Part shown: positions 45,347 through 57,800 of the stretch, piece after piece
Layout: the number at the start of each line of letters is the position of its first letter
Numbering within the stretch: position 1 is the first letter of the stretch
From: Scenedesmus sp. ARA3
Lineage: Eukaryota; Chlorophyta; Chlorophyceae; Sphaeropleales; Scenedesmaceae
Direction: 5' to 3'
Assembly: GCA_004335835.1 (NCBI GenBank)
Contig: RWJK01001684.1
Coordinates: 1 to 64,000 of the forward strand
DNA length: 64,000 nt
The notes under the pieces: generated by a model
Told to the model about the DNA's origin: nothing
The model's input: only the letters and a program-made list of their open reading frames with translations
Databases searched by the model: none
Made by a program: the position numbers and the translations under genes

Positions 45347-46859
45347 TGCAGGACAACACAAGGCAGCCCTGCAGCCCAATAACAACTGATACTGCAACCG
45401 TGCTGCAACATACACAAGGCGTCAACACACTGCATAATATCATGCACATCAGGCGTCTGCAGGACACAACTGTGGTAGCCTCTTTTGAGACAAGGCAGGC
45501 AGCAAGACTGACACACACTGAAATGTTGGCAACACACACACGCAGGCGGGTCGTGATAAATTGCAGCACTTCCACATGCAAGGCAGCTGATCAATGCAAT
45601 GTGATACAACTGCAGCAACTCCATTGAAGCCCCAAGCAGCCCCTAAGCAATGCTGACAGCGTCGATTTTCAGCCAGCACAGACACGTGACATGGTTGCCA
45701 TGCGCGCGGTTAAGCGTGTTTTGATAGAGATACATGGCCAAAACTGCTATATTTCCAGGTGCTCTGCATGCTGCTGCACATACATGCGCTGTCAGTCACC
45801 CCTGCCCCCATGCTGACGAGTGGCAAAACCAGTGCTGCACATGCTGCGAATCGTGCACCGCAGCAGTTGGCAAGCACTGGCAGTCACGACGGCACTGCCC
45901 CGACAATGCACCACCCTTGTTTGTGAGTCAACACACTAGTTATTAAGTGCATGCCAGCAGCACACACCATCACACTGTGGCTTGCCACATCTTAGCACAG
46001 TGAGATGCCAGCCATCTGAGTAGCGTGGAGGGTAAATGTGCAATGCATGCAGTGCGCATTCATGCAGTGTGCAAGCCGGCATGCCGAAACCAGCACAGCG
46101 AGGCGAGACAAGGGTTGGTGTTGCAGCTTAAACATGCCTGTTTCTGGCCACCTGAGGTCATCTGTACAATGCATGCAGTGCACATTGATGCAGTGTGCAA
46201 GGTGGCGAGGTTGTAGGCCAGTGTGCAAGCAGGCAAGGGTTCAAACCCATACAACCCCTAGAATGGCAGCTGCACATTGCAAAGACACACATCCTGTTGC
46301 TGAGGTAAGGTTTGGTGTTGCAGCACAACCAAGCCGTTCAACTACACATGAGATCAGCAACAGCCGGTTAGTGATTGGTGGTTTGGTGTGCAAGATCTTG
46401 AGCTGCGCTGCTCACTTGCAACATGCAACCTCATACTAGTGGATCCACCCACCCACATGCAAGCATGGTCTTGCATACAACTACGCCTGCCACAGCCACA
46501 CACCCATTCAGTTGCTTTCTCTACATGGGCTGCAGCTGCAGCTGCTGCTACTGCTGCTGCTGCTGCTGCTGCTTTTTTCAACCACCAACACCAGTCTGCA
46601 TCTCCCAGTGCCACGAATGCCTGAGAAGCAGTACTGCAAACCCAGCCAAGCCCAACCCCAAAAAGAGTGCCCACCCAACACAAACATACACGCACCTGGC
46701 GCAAGGCCAGCATGCAAACACAACAGAAGCATCACCCGCATACTACGGGGTTCTAACCCTGCTGCCAAACCGCCCATGCCCGATCCAGCCCCCTGATATC
46801 CCGAGTCTCTGGCCCTTTGCCTGCATTGCAGCTCGCAGGAAACCCTGCACAGCATTGCA

Positions 46860-47200
46860 CAGTCAGCATGGTTCTGCTGCCAGTCAAAGGCACAAACAAG
46901 AGCTGCTATAGGTGCCCATGCCCGAGCCAGACCACTGTGTCCCGGAGTCACTGACCATATCCTTTGCACTGCATTGCACAGTCAGCATGTTGTTGCCGCC
47001 AGTCAAAGGCACAAACAAGAGCTGCTATGGCACCTGCATGGCACAGTCAGTATGTTGCTGCCGCCCATGCCCCAGCCAGACCAGTGTGCCCCGGAGTCAC
47101 TGGCCATATTCCTTTGCACTGCATTGCACAGTCAGCATGTTGCTGCCGCCAGTCAAAGGCACAAACAAGAGCTGCTATGGCACCTGCAGTGGCTGTTGCT
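46860..47200. repeat. Three-copy tandem array outside any gene model
   Basis: A unit with AGTCAAAGGCACAAACAAGA and GCATTGCACAGTCAGCATG recurs at about 46882, 47001 and 47151. On the minus strand it reads ALVCAFDWRQQHADCAMQ, open across copies, with CAG-GTGCC junctions like the exon-edge arrays elsewhere. Confidence 0.75.
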
Positions 47201-48532
47201 GCCCGGCCCCGGCTCCAAAATGCCGAGGAGTCAAGCCCCTTCCATTCCAAGCTGCATCCAAAAGGCCAGAAGCTGCTGTACATGCATGCACTACAAAATA
47301 CGTGCAGCAGTCATCTGCTGCATATTGCGTTTAGTGATTTTCTTAGGGTGACAGGCGTGCACTTATGAGTTCCAGGCTGCCCGCCTGTTCTGAAGCAGGC
47401 AGTCAAATGCACACAAACGGCACCAACAACCAAGGCAACCGCGGCAGTAGTGATACAGTACACCTGCGCTCTAACAAGCACAGTACACATGCTGCAAACA
47501 GCCACGGTCCAACACACTGTTGGCCGGGCTCTGACCCAGACACAGCACGTGCACAGCAAAGCCGTAGTAACTGACCAACAACAGTAACTGACCAACAGTA
47601 ACTGACCAACACTCAAAGCCTAACAGGCAGCATGCGCACATTTCTCAAGCTGTGCGCTGCGTGCTGTGTTTCTTTAGTGCTTCCCCAAAGTCTCAACATT
47701 GCAGACCACCTGACGGGTGTGCAGTTGTTGATACCTGACAGATTCATGTCGCAGTCTCAGCATATGCACTCGTGGCGCCTGGGGCGCTCTTTTCAACAGC
47801 ACTTCCCAAAACAACTTCAATCGATGGAAGTGCAGCCACTTCCTACACATGCTTGCAGTTGGCGGCAGGGAAAGAGAGAGACCCCATCCGTCCCAATCAA
47901 TCGCATGGCATGGCGCCAACCCAGTCCACATGCACATGCACAATCCATCCCACCCTGAACGAGTAGCACAAAGCTGCAAACATACTCATACAAACACAGT
48001 CAGCGATGACACGCAGCGTAGCCACCACCAGTGCTTTGGGCGAGCGCCCGTCTGGGTACCGTTTGCTTCAAGATGCGTCCCTGCTGCTACTGCTGCTGTG
48101 ATAGCTTGCAACAGAGCCGCTGCAGCAGCACACAGCGATACCCTACTACAGCCAAGCGCGCAGCACATCGCACAGCAGCAGCAGCATGGCCTTGCTGCCC
48201 TACATCAGCGTTAGTCATCCCACCTTAGACAGCAGTCGGAGCATCAATGCCAGTGCAGCGGCTTTGCCACCTTGCTGCTGTGCCGCATCACCTGCCTACT
48301 GCCCACTCTGCAGACGGACCAGGCATATGAGCGGCCTGACAATGTCCACACCATCTGGTCAGCACATGTGGACTGCTGGAATAGTTTACCGCTGCAGCTC
48401 CATTTCTGAGGAGCGCAGTGGCAGGGGAACATCATCAAGTAGCAGCCAGCCGCCATGCTGACACCCACGTGAGCGCTGCTGCTGCAGGAGTGCTGCTGTG
48501 GGTGATGCATCCGTGCTCAGCGCACATGTGAG

Positions 48533-48566
<34 letters not shown>

Positions 48567-48609
48567 ATCGGTGATGCAGCCGTACTCAGCGCACATACAG
48601 GTGTTGCTG

Positions 48610-48770
48610 TCAGGGCCGCTGCTTACTTCAGCAGCCATGACCGCTTCCTTGTAACAGCTGCACGCAACTCCTTTGGCATCGCTGCTGCTGCTGCTGCTGC
48701 TGCCAGGGCTGCTACTTCATTAGCCAAGAAGGCTTCCTCACAACAGCAGCATGCGGCTCCTTCAACATTG
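48610..48770 (-). repeat. Two copies of the kinase C-terminal tail beyond the stop
   Basis: The last residues MPKEPPAAVVRKPSWLMK of the kinase recur as MLKEPHAAVVRKPSWLMK-stop (about 48712-48768) and MPKELRAAVTRKRSWLLK (about 48625-48680), each preceded by an Ala run. Confidence 0.88.
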
Positions 48771-48791
48771 CTGCTGCTGCTGCCAGGGCTG

Positions 48792-48847
48792 CTACTTCAT
48801 TAGCCAAGAAGGCTTCCTCACAACAGCTGCAGGTGGCTCCTTGGGCA

Positions 48848-48880
<33 letters not shown>

Positions 48881-51800
48881 CATCTGCATCTACCAAGCCG
48901 CTGCAACCGCCGGCAGACACACTCGCCGCACCCGCGCCAGCGCTGCTGTTGCTGCTGCCGCCAGCACCGTCGCAATCCGCAGCGCATATCTCGCCGCTGC
49001 TGCAGCTGGTGTTCGGGCTTCCAGCAGCAGCAGCAGCAGCAGCGCCCTTTTCATCCCCTGCCTTAAACACCCGCCGCCACGACAAGCTCCACTTGCCATA
49101 CAGCCCCTCAAGCTTCTTCGATTCCCATTTGCGCACATCGCTGCTGCTGCTGCTGCTGTCAGAGCCGCCGGCTGCTGCTGCTGCAGCTTCCTGGGACTCT
49201 ACTGCTCGCTCCGCAATCGCGCGCTGCAGCCGTTCCGCAAGGGCTGCGCTCGGCGGCTCGCTGCGCGCGAGGCGCTGCAGCTCGGAGACAATCTCTGTGA
49301 AGGTGGGCCTGCGGAACGGAACGTTCCCAAGCGTTCCGAAGCGTTCCAAGACGTTCCAAACAGGTGAGCAGCAGCAGCAGGGCATGCCAAGGTCAGAGCA
49401 CTGCCTCATCCCATACAGAGGTTGTGTGGGTGTCATGCTCTACAGCATTGCGTGCCCCTGCTGCTGTTGCTGTGCAATCCAGGCGCTGCTTTGAGCTCTG
49501 GTACCATATGACTGGCACTCGCATTCATCACCGTGCTGTTGCAAGGGCCCTGTGCTCCATCTGACGCGCTTCCCTAGGCCAAACAGACCACGCACATGCA
49601 CAGCTCCCAATCGCATCCCCTCACTTGTCCTTTCAGCCATCACGAGCAACAACAACATAGCACAAGCAACAGCGCATCTGAGGCAAACAAAACCCAACTA
49701 AACACAACTGAATCAACTTCAGGACAGCGCACCGCATGTGTGGGTCGTGGCACCAGCACAGATCAGCCAGCTGCAGCAGGCCCTGCCAGTCCGGGTTGGC
49801 CTTCAGCTGCGGCGGCCAGGCTGGCCGCAGCTGCTTGTTGATCACGCAGTGGCCCAGCAGCGGCTGCGGCACGTCTGCAGAAAGAAGCGCGTTTTGTTTG
49901 TGTTGTGAGTACCAGCATATGTGCCGAGCAAGGAGGGGCAGCGCAGCTGCTTGTTAGATGGAAGGAAGCCACGCGGCTCCCTTCTATCTTTGTTGATCAC
50001 ACAGTGGCCAAGCAGCGGCTGCGGCACGTCTGCAGTGGGCACAATGAGGGAAACAAGAAAAAAGCTGTAATGTTGATCTATCTTTGTTTGTGACGTCGAC
50101 AATGCGGCAGGCGGGCCGCAGCTGCTTGTTGATCACATAGTGGCCAAGCAGCGGCTGCGGCACGTCTGCAGAAAGAAGCGGGTTTTGTTCGTGTTGTGAG
50201 TACCAGCATATGTGCCGAGCAGAGAGGGGAAGAGCAGTATTGGTTGAATACGCAGTGGCCAAGCAGCGGCTGCGGCACGTCTGCAGAAAGATGCGTGTTT
50301 TGTGTGTGTTGTGAGTACCAGCATATGTGCCGAGCAAGGAGGGGCAGCGCAGCTGCTTGTTGATCACACAGTGGCCAAGCAGCGGCTGCGGCACGTCTGC
50401 AGTGCGCACAATGAGGGAAACAAGAAAAAGCTGTAATGTTGATCTATCTTTGTTTGTGACGTCGACAATGCAGCAGGCGGGCCGCAGCTGCTTGTTGATC
50501 ACGCAGTGGCCGAGCAGCGGCTGCGGCACATTTGCAGGAAGGCAGCAGACCTGGTCTAATAGCTGACCAAGGTGATATACATATATATAATCCATTCAAC
50601 AAAACCCAGGATTCTGGAAACTTTTGTGAAAAACAACCAATGTTCTAGTTAGTCTTGCCTCTAGTGAAACTCTCATCAAAGGAGGTCTTTGGCGAGTTCA
50701 CTAGAGGCACTAGAGGCACAACTTAAGTAGAACATTAGCATTCTTCACAAAAGTACCCGTGATCCTAGTTTTGTGCAAGGGTCTCGAGAGGCATAGGCAA
50801 AACCAACATCACAATACCAAATCAGCGACAAACTTAACCTTCATGTACCAACCTGCAAAACGCTTGCTGTTTGTGGCCATATCCCACAAAAGCACGCTCA
50901 CAAAACAAGAACAGCAACGCCATGCAGCAAAGAAGCAATGTATGGTCTCAGACCTTGTGTTCAACCTGTTGTGGCTCATGGTGCCCGGACCCACATGTAA
51001 CTATCCTCTCTCAAATGTGCCAACCTGCGACGCGCTTGTTTTGGTTGCCAGCTCCCACCGCAGCATAACCCTAGAACAAGCTCGGCATTGCAATGCAATC
51101 AAAAAGCAGCACAACAACCTGCGAAGGGCTTGCTGTTGGTGGCCAGCTCCCACAGCAGCACACTCGTAATACAAGAACAGCAACGCACTGCAACAGCAGA
51201 GACTACAACCCTCCAGCAAAGTTTATAGTCAAAGGCAAACAACACATTACAAACCGAATAATTGGTCAACCCCAACCGCAAAAACTTCAACCAACCTGCA
51301 AAGGGCTTGCTGTTGGTGGCCAGCTCCCACAGCAGAACGCTCACGAAACAAGAGCAGCAACGCCATGCAGCAACAAAGCAGTGCACCAGCCTGCAAAGAC
51401 GGCTTGTTTTTGTTGCCAGCTCCCACAGAAGCACAACCCTAGAACACGCTCGGTATGCATTGCGACAACATAGTAGCACACCAACCTGCAAAAGGCTTGC
51501 TGTTGGTGGCCAGCTCCCACAGCAGCACACTTGCAACACAAGAACAGCAACGCACTGCAACATCACCCTCAGCAAAGTCCAGAACCACAGGCAAAGCCAA
51601 TGTTACAACACCACATAATTGATGAACCATACTGCAAATAACAACCCCAACCCACCTGCGAAGGGCTTGCTGTTGGTGGCCAGCTCCCACAGCAACCTCA
51701 CAAAACATGAACAACAACGCACTGCAACAGCAACGACTACAACCCTCAAGCAAAGCTGAGAGTAAAAGGCAAACAACAACATTTCAATCAGATAAGCCCA

Positions 51801-54800
51801 ACCGCAAACAACAACCCCAACTCACCTGCAAAAGGCTTGCTGTTGGTGGCCAGCTCCCACAGCAGCAACCTCACAAAACAAGAACAGCAACGCACTGCAA
51901 CAGCAAAGACTACAAGCCTCCAGCAAAGTTGAGAGTCAAAGGCAGAGCCAACATTACAACACCAACATATTGATGAACCCAACCATAAATGACAACCCCC
52001 ACCAACCTGCAAAAGGCTTGCTGTTGGTGGCCAGCTCCCACAGCAGGATGCCGTATGCATACACGTCACTGGCCCTGCTGCAGCGCCCATGCATCAGCAG
52101 CTCCGGCGCCTGCAGCAGCAGCAGCAGCAGCAGCGGCAGCAGCAGCAGCAGCGGCAGCAGCAGCAGCAGAAGCAGCAGCAGAAGCAGCACAAGCAGCAGA
52201 AGCAGCAGCATAAAAGTATGAACAGATACTATACAGCACGCATGTGCAAATCGGGCAGGTAGCACAGCACAAACATGGGACTTGGCGTGTTGTGTTGGCT
52301 GGACTGTTGTACTGCCACTAGTCGGCTGGCCCCATCCAGAAAGGCTGTGCTTGGGGCCGGCAACATGCTGTGTTGTTGTTGGCTGTTGCGAGTGCTTTAT
52401 GTCACCACATTGTGCACACAGCGCCATGCTCAAGCTGCCACAACTCAAGCATCGCAGCCCAGCACGCTCCATGCCTATGTGGCAAGCTGTTACGTAGGTG
52501 TGTGCAGGGTTGACAGGCAAAAGCTGGCTGAGCGCCTACCATGTGTGTGGGTGTGCCGCAGGCCTTGGTCATGTGCGTCGCCCCTGGGTCTAGCACAGTG
52601 CTAAGGCCAAAGTCAGACACCTGCGGCAGTATGCACAGTTGCGCCAACTCAGCGTCCTTGATTGTGCCTGTTACTTCAAAAGCGCTGATCGTCGACCCAG
52701 GAAAGCGTCGAAACGCACATCATGCGCTCGTTGATGGTGCGTGCATAACAGCAGGATTCAGCTCGCAACTGTTTGTGTGGCGCTGGTCAGGCAGCCGCAA
52801 AGGATGATACTGCTGCCGTGCAGGACGTCCATCAATAGCAGGAGCCAGCAGAGGTCATCATCATGCAACAGTGACACCAGGCATTCTGAAAAGAATGCAG
52901 TGACGGCAGCTGCAAATGCCAAACCATCAGACAAACTGAGTTGAACCCACCTTGCCCGCCAGCTGCCCATGCTGTATAAGGCTCAGCCTGCTGACCCTGC
53001 TCCGTGCGCTGCCGCTGCCGCTGCTCTGCTGCACGCCCCTGCTGTCATCGGCATCGCCGCTGCCGCCGCTGCCGCCGCTGCTGCCTGCGTTGCTGCTGCT
53101 GTCGTAGTTGGTGCGCCTGCCGCTGCTGCTGGTGGCCGACATGTTGAGCTTTAACAAGACATTAGAGGCCTTCAGGTCGCTGTGCAGCACCTTGTTCTGC
53201 GGCAGGGAAAAATAGTAAAGCAGCAAGAACAATGGCAGCACGATCCTGTTGGTTCATAGCCGGCAGCAGAGCAGCACATTTGAGGCGTTGAGGTCGCAGC
53301 ACCTTGTTCTGTAGTGCAAGACAAACAACACATGACATAACAATTAAGAAGTGTCAGCGCAGGATATTTGTTTTTGTGCACACTACAGAAGACGTTTGCG
53401 GCTGCTGAGCACATCAGTCACAACAATGTCTCCCGTAACATGCAGCAAGCAAGCATACAAAACACTCGACCTACAACCAGCTGCAGCGCACACTGTGAGC
53501 AGCCAGCTGCAGAGCAAGAGGCAGCAACACGCGCACTGTTTGATATATCATGTGCTGCGCAGCTATAACCCAGCCAGATACCTAGAACAGGGCGCACGCT
53601 GCCACACGCACCTTTTGAAGGTACTGCATTGCACAGGCCACGTGCACTGTTCATGTGATGTGCTGCACAGCAGCCAACTCAGCCAGACAGGCGCATGCTG
53701 TGCTGCCACACGCACCTTATGAAGGTACTGCATTGCACAGGCCACGTGCAGTGCCAGGGCCAGCAGGGTGGGCTTGTGATTGAGCCCGGTGCTACGGTCC
53801 ACCAGCAGGTGCGCGTTGAGCGCGTCACGCAGCGTGCCCTGCAAAACACAACACAATCAGGCAACTCAGTACCGCAAGGCAACTCAGTACCGCATATGAC
53901 TGCTCAGGCGGTCTACCAGCAGGTGCTCGTTGAGCGCGTCGCGCACAGTGTCCTGCACGCAGAGAGACAGCAAGGCAACTCAGTACTGCATATGACTGCT
54001 CAGGCGGTCCACCAGCAGGTGCGCGTTGAGCGCGTCACGCAGCGTGCCCTGCACAGGCACACAATCAGGCAACTCAGTACTGCATACAACTGCTCAGGCG
54101 GTCTACCAGCAGGTGCGCGTTAAGCGCGTCACGCAGCGTGCCCTGCACGAACAGAGACAGCAAGGCAACTCAGCAGCCCACATCGCTGCACAGCAACATG
54201 GTGGAGCTTGCACTACAACCAAAGACGGCTGCATGCATGCAGGAGAGCTGCCCATGCAGTCAACCAGCAGGTGCGCGTTGAGCGCGTCACGCAGCGTGCC
54301 CTGCACATACACACACCAATAACAATGATGGCAACTCCTTGCGTACCGCATACCATTGCTCAGATATGGACAGAGTGTGAGACACAGCTGCCTGTCCTTG
54401 CAGGGCTCGCAGCATTGCATATCATTTGAACATTATAATACCAAAGTGACGCATGGAGAGACACCATGACAAAGCAACGCCTACTCCAGCCCTTGCACCA
54501 GACTAAGCCTGCTGATGCACCTTGTCGGGTGTCATGTCACAAATGTTACATAAACAATAAAAATATAACGCACCTGGTCGCAATACTCCTGGATGATCTG
54601 CATCTCCCAGGGCACCAGGTCAGGGTTGCTGCTGGCCACGCCTGCCTGCCTGTGGGCCTTAAAGGCAGGGTGCAGCGAGATGCTGTACACTGCCACCAGG
54701 TTGGGGTGGCACATGCTGCTGCCGATGGCGGCTTCCTGCATGATCACAAGTGATGTTGCGGGTAGGAAGCACTGGGTCAAAGCAAGTTGTCAAAAGAGTG

Positions 54801-57800
54801 TCAGGGTTGCACAGTGCCGTAACGGCTTGCTGCGGCTTGCAACAGGCATGCAACAAGGTAGCCAGTGATGCTCCAGCTTCTCCCTCAACCAGCATCTGCA
54901 GACAGATTGCAAGTGCGGGGTGCAGCGAGATGCTGTACACTGCCACCAGGTTGGGGTGGCACATGCTGCTGCCAATCGCGGCTTCCTGCATAACACAGCA
55001 TGTATGAGAGGCGCAAAAAAAGTACGTAACGTTGGGTTAGGGCGAGTGAGTGAGTGAGCGGCAGGGTTGCGCAGTGCAGGGACGGCCTGCTGTGGCTTGC
55101 AACAGGCATGCAAAAAAGTAGCAAGTGATGCTCCAGCATCTGCAGACAGATTGCAAGTGCGGGCTGCAGCGAGATGCTGTACACTGCAACAAGGTTGGGG
55201 TGGCACATGCTGCTGCCGATGGCAGCTTCCTGCATAACACAGCATGTATGAGAGGCAGTTAACACCAGGTTGAAACGAGTGTGGGCCNNNNNNNNNNNNN
55301 NNNNNNNNNNNNNNNNNNNNNNNNNNNNNNNNNNNNNCGAGATGCTGTACACTGCCACCAGGTTGGGGTGGCACATGCTGCTGCCGATGGCGGCTTCCTG
55401 TGCAATTAAACATGCATGACAGGCACAGAAAACGTAGGTAACGTTGGGTCAGGGCGAGTGAGTGAGTGAGCGGCAGGGTTGCACAGTGCGGCGACGGCTT
55501 GCTGCGGCATACATAGAATACATTGCCAGCCGCTTCGCTTGAACGCTTGCATGCGATATGCATTTTGTCGAAAAGCTCCATGCAGCCTCTTCCTTTCCGG
55601 CTTCATTATGCACGCCGCACCTGCACAGCCATCTCCTCTGCAGGATTTATGTGTGCCTGCTTGCGCTGTCGCACGCAGCTCGCTGAGGCAGGGTCCTCCC
55701 ACAGCACATTCACCAACCACCAGCTCAACAACCTCCAACTGCCACACCAGCCACTTCGCTGGCATGTTTACATGCATGCAAACTGCAATATCTCCGTCAA
55801 CACGATGCATTCACAGCTGCATGTAGCCTGATTCTGTCAAGCTTCATGATGCACGCCGCACCTGCACAGCCATCTCCTCTGCAGGGTTGCTCAGCGCCTG
55901 CTTGCGCTGCCGCACGCAGCTCGCTGACGCGGGGTCCTCCCACAGAACAGCGCCCTGCATGCTGCCGCTCCGCCGCTCCGCAACAGCAGCCAGCTTACTG
56001 CCGGGTGGGAGCTTGATGGCTTTGACCGCAACATCAGCCCCGTGCCAGGTGCCCCTGCAGCAACATGCCAATGTGGCAGTTGTTAACAAAGAGGTTGCTA
56101 TTTGCATGTACGCGTGAGTTTTTAGTAGCGGCTTGCTGCCGGGTGGAAGCTTGATGGCTTTCACTGCCACATCAGCCCCGTGCCAGGTGCCCCTGCAATG
56201 CAGGTTGAGCAGTAAAGTGATGTCCAAATGTCTCTCAAATCGCATGTAGAGGTTGAGCATTCGATGTGGTTCAACAGCAACGTCAGCGCCATGCCAGGTG
56301 CCCCTGCAATGCATGAAGTGTTCAGCCTGTTGATGTCGTGGCTGGCTTGTATAGGTCCCTGGTGTGGCTTGGATTGCTTTGGAGAGCGATTGAAGTGCTG
56401 TCAAAGATAACAGATGGACCCACCTGTAAACCACACCAAAACCGCCTTGTCCAATGACCTCATGCAGCACCAGGTCAGTGCTGACGTCATCATCCACATC
56501 AGCCTCATCACCAGCAGCACTGCCGGCCTCAACAGCAGCAGCAGCAGCAGCAGCAGCAGTGTCGCCGCCCGCTGAGCTGCTGCCAGCGCCCAAGCTAGCA
56601 CTGCCTGTGCCGCTGCCAGCACCATTCAACTGCCTGCTGGATCCCCTCCTGCTGCTGCCACTCCCTGCCTCTTGCTGCTTCACCTGCATGCTGCTAGTGA
56701 TGCGCGAATGGTGGATGCTGCGCACTTGATCACTGATCGCTGCAGTGAGCCGCTGGCCGCGATTGCTTTGCTGCAGGCCTTGATCGCTCCCCGAGCCTGT
56801 CCTGCCATGTAGGGCCTCAAACATGCCATACACAGGCTCGTAAACCGGCTCAACAGCACAGCCGCCATTTGCAGGACTAGTATTGCCTGCTGCGCAGCCC
56901 CAATCTGGCACAATGTTGAAAGTTGAGCCGCCGTGTATGCCGGCGCCCTGGCAGCTAAGAGAGGCTTGATCTGAGATCAGCAGCAGCTGCTCCGGAGTTG
57001 GCAGCGGCAGCTGCGAGCTTGCGCGCTGCGAGCTGCTGCCGCCAGAGCCCACACTGCCTCCCACCACACCAGCAGCAGCAGCAGCATTCTGATCTGTTGC
57101 TCCGCTGCTGCCATGGTCGCTGTGTTCCCTATCTGCAGCTCCCTTGGACAATGAGTTGTAGCCGTTCGAATGCTTCGCTGCATTGTGCAGCGACGCGCCG
57201 GCCCGTGCGTGCCTGCGTGCCCGGATGTTCCAAGCCACAAACAATCCCGCTACCAGCAGCAGCACGCACGCCGCGACAGCGCTGAGTACAATGCCAGCAG
57301 CTGCACCTGGCGAGAGGTTGCCGCTGCCTTGCTGGCTACCGCTGGGCCCCACTTGCAGGATGCTGCCTTGGGCGGGGAAGAGGTAGGATTGAGGCATTGC
57401 TGCGCGCTGGTCAGGGTTTGGCAGCAGCAGTATGTCACTGCCGACGATGCCTGGCCCCTCGAATCTGCCGACATGGATGCAGCAGCTGCCGAGTGTTTGC
57501 GCGGCTGTCAGGTGCATCTCAGTGCCTGCAAGCAGAGGAAAGAACACTTGGTGATGACATAGTTGTGTGTCTGCAAAGGGCAGCAGCTGACACACAGCTG
57601 ACGCCGCAAACAAGGCAGCGCAGCTGCTGGGAGTTGCACGCAACACGAAAGGCTCTGCCATTGTTCCGCTCCATGAAGTTGTGCAGTGCTGCCAACATCA
57701 ATTGCCGCATATTCTGCAGACTCCAGACAAGCACCATTGATTGCGTACGGAAAAGCATGCGGACGCAGCGTGCCAGAGCAATACCACCAAAACACTGCTA

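Larger units (their letters stand above)
43730..48600. other. Long stretch without a supported gene
   Basis: No exon chain was found on either strand. It holds a two-copy repeat near 46040 and 46165 (ATGCATGCAGTGCGCATT and kin), a three-copy array at 46860-47200, and one orphan exon candidate near 45189. Confidence 0.4.

Noticed and set aside
47632..47958. Plus-strand frame starting MRTFLKLCAACCVSLVLPQ, signal-peptide-like
   Set aside because: The rest has no protein-like pattern, Cys spacing or splice support.
52120..52215. CAG-rich repeat as a CRISPR-like array
   Set aside because: It is a simple trinucleotide repeat without spacers; the exon-copy arrays also have diverged, non-spacer structure and lie in eukaryotic introns.
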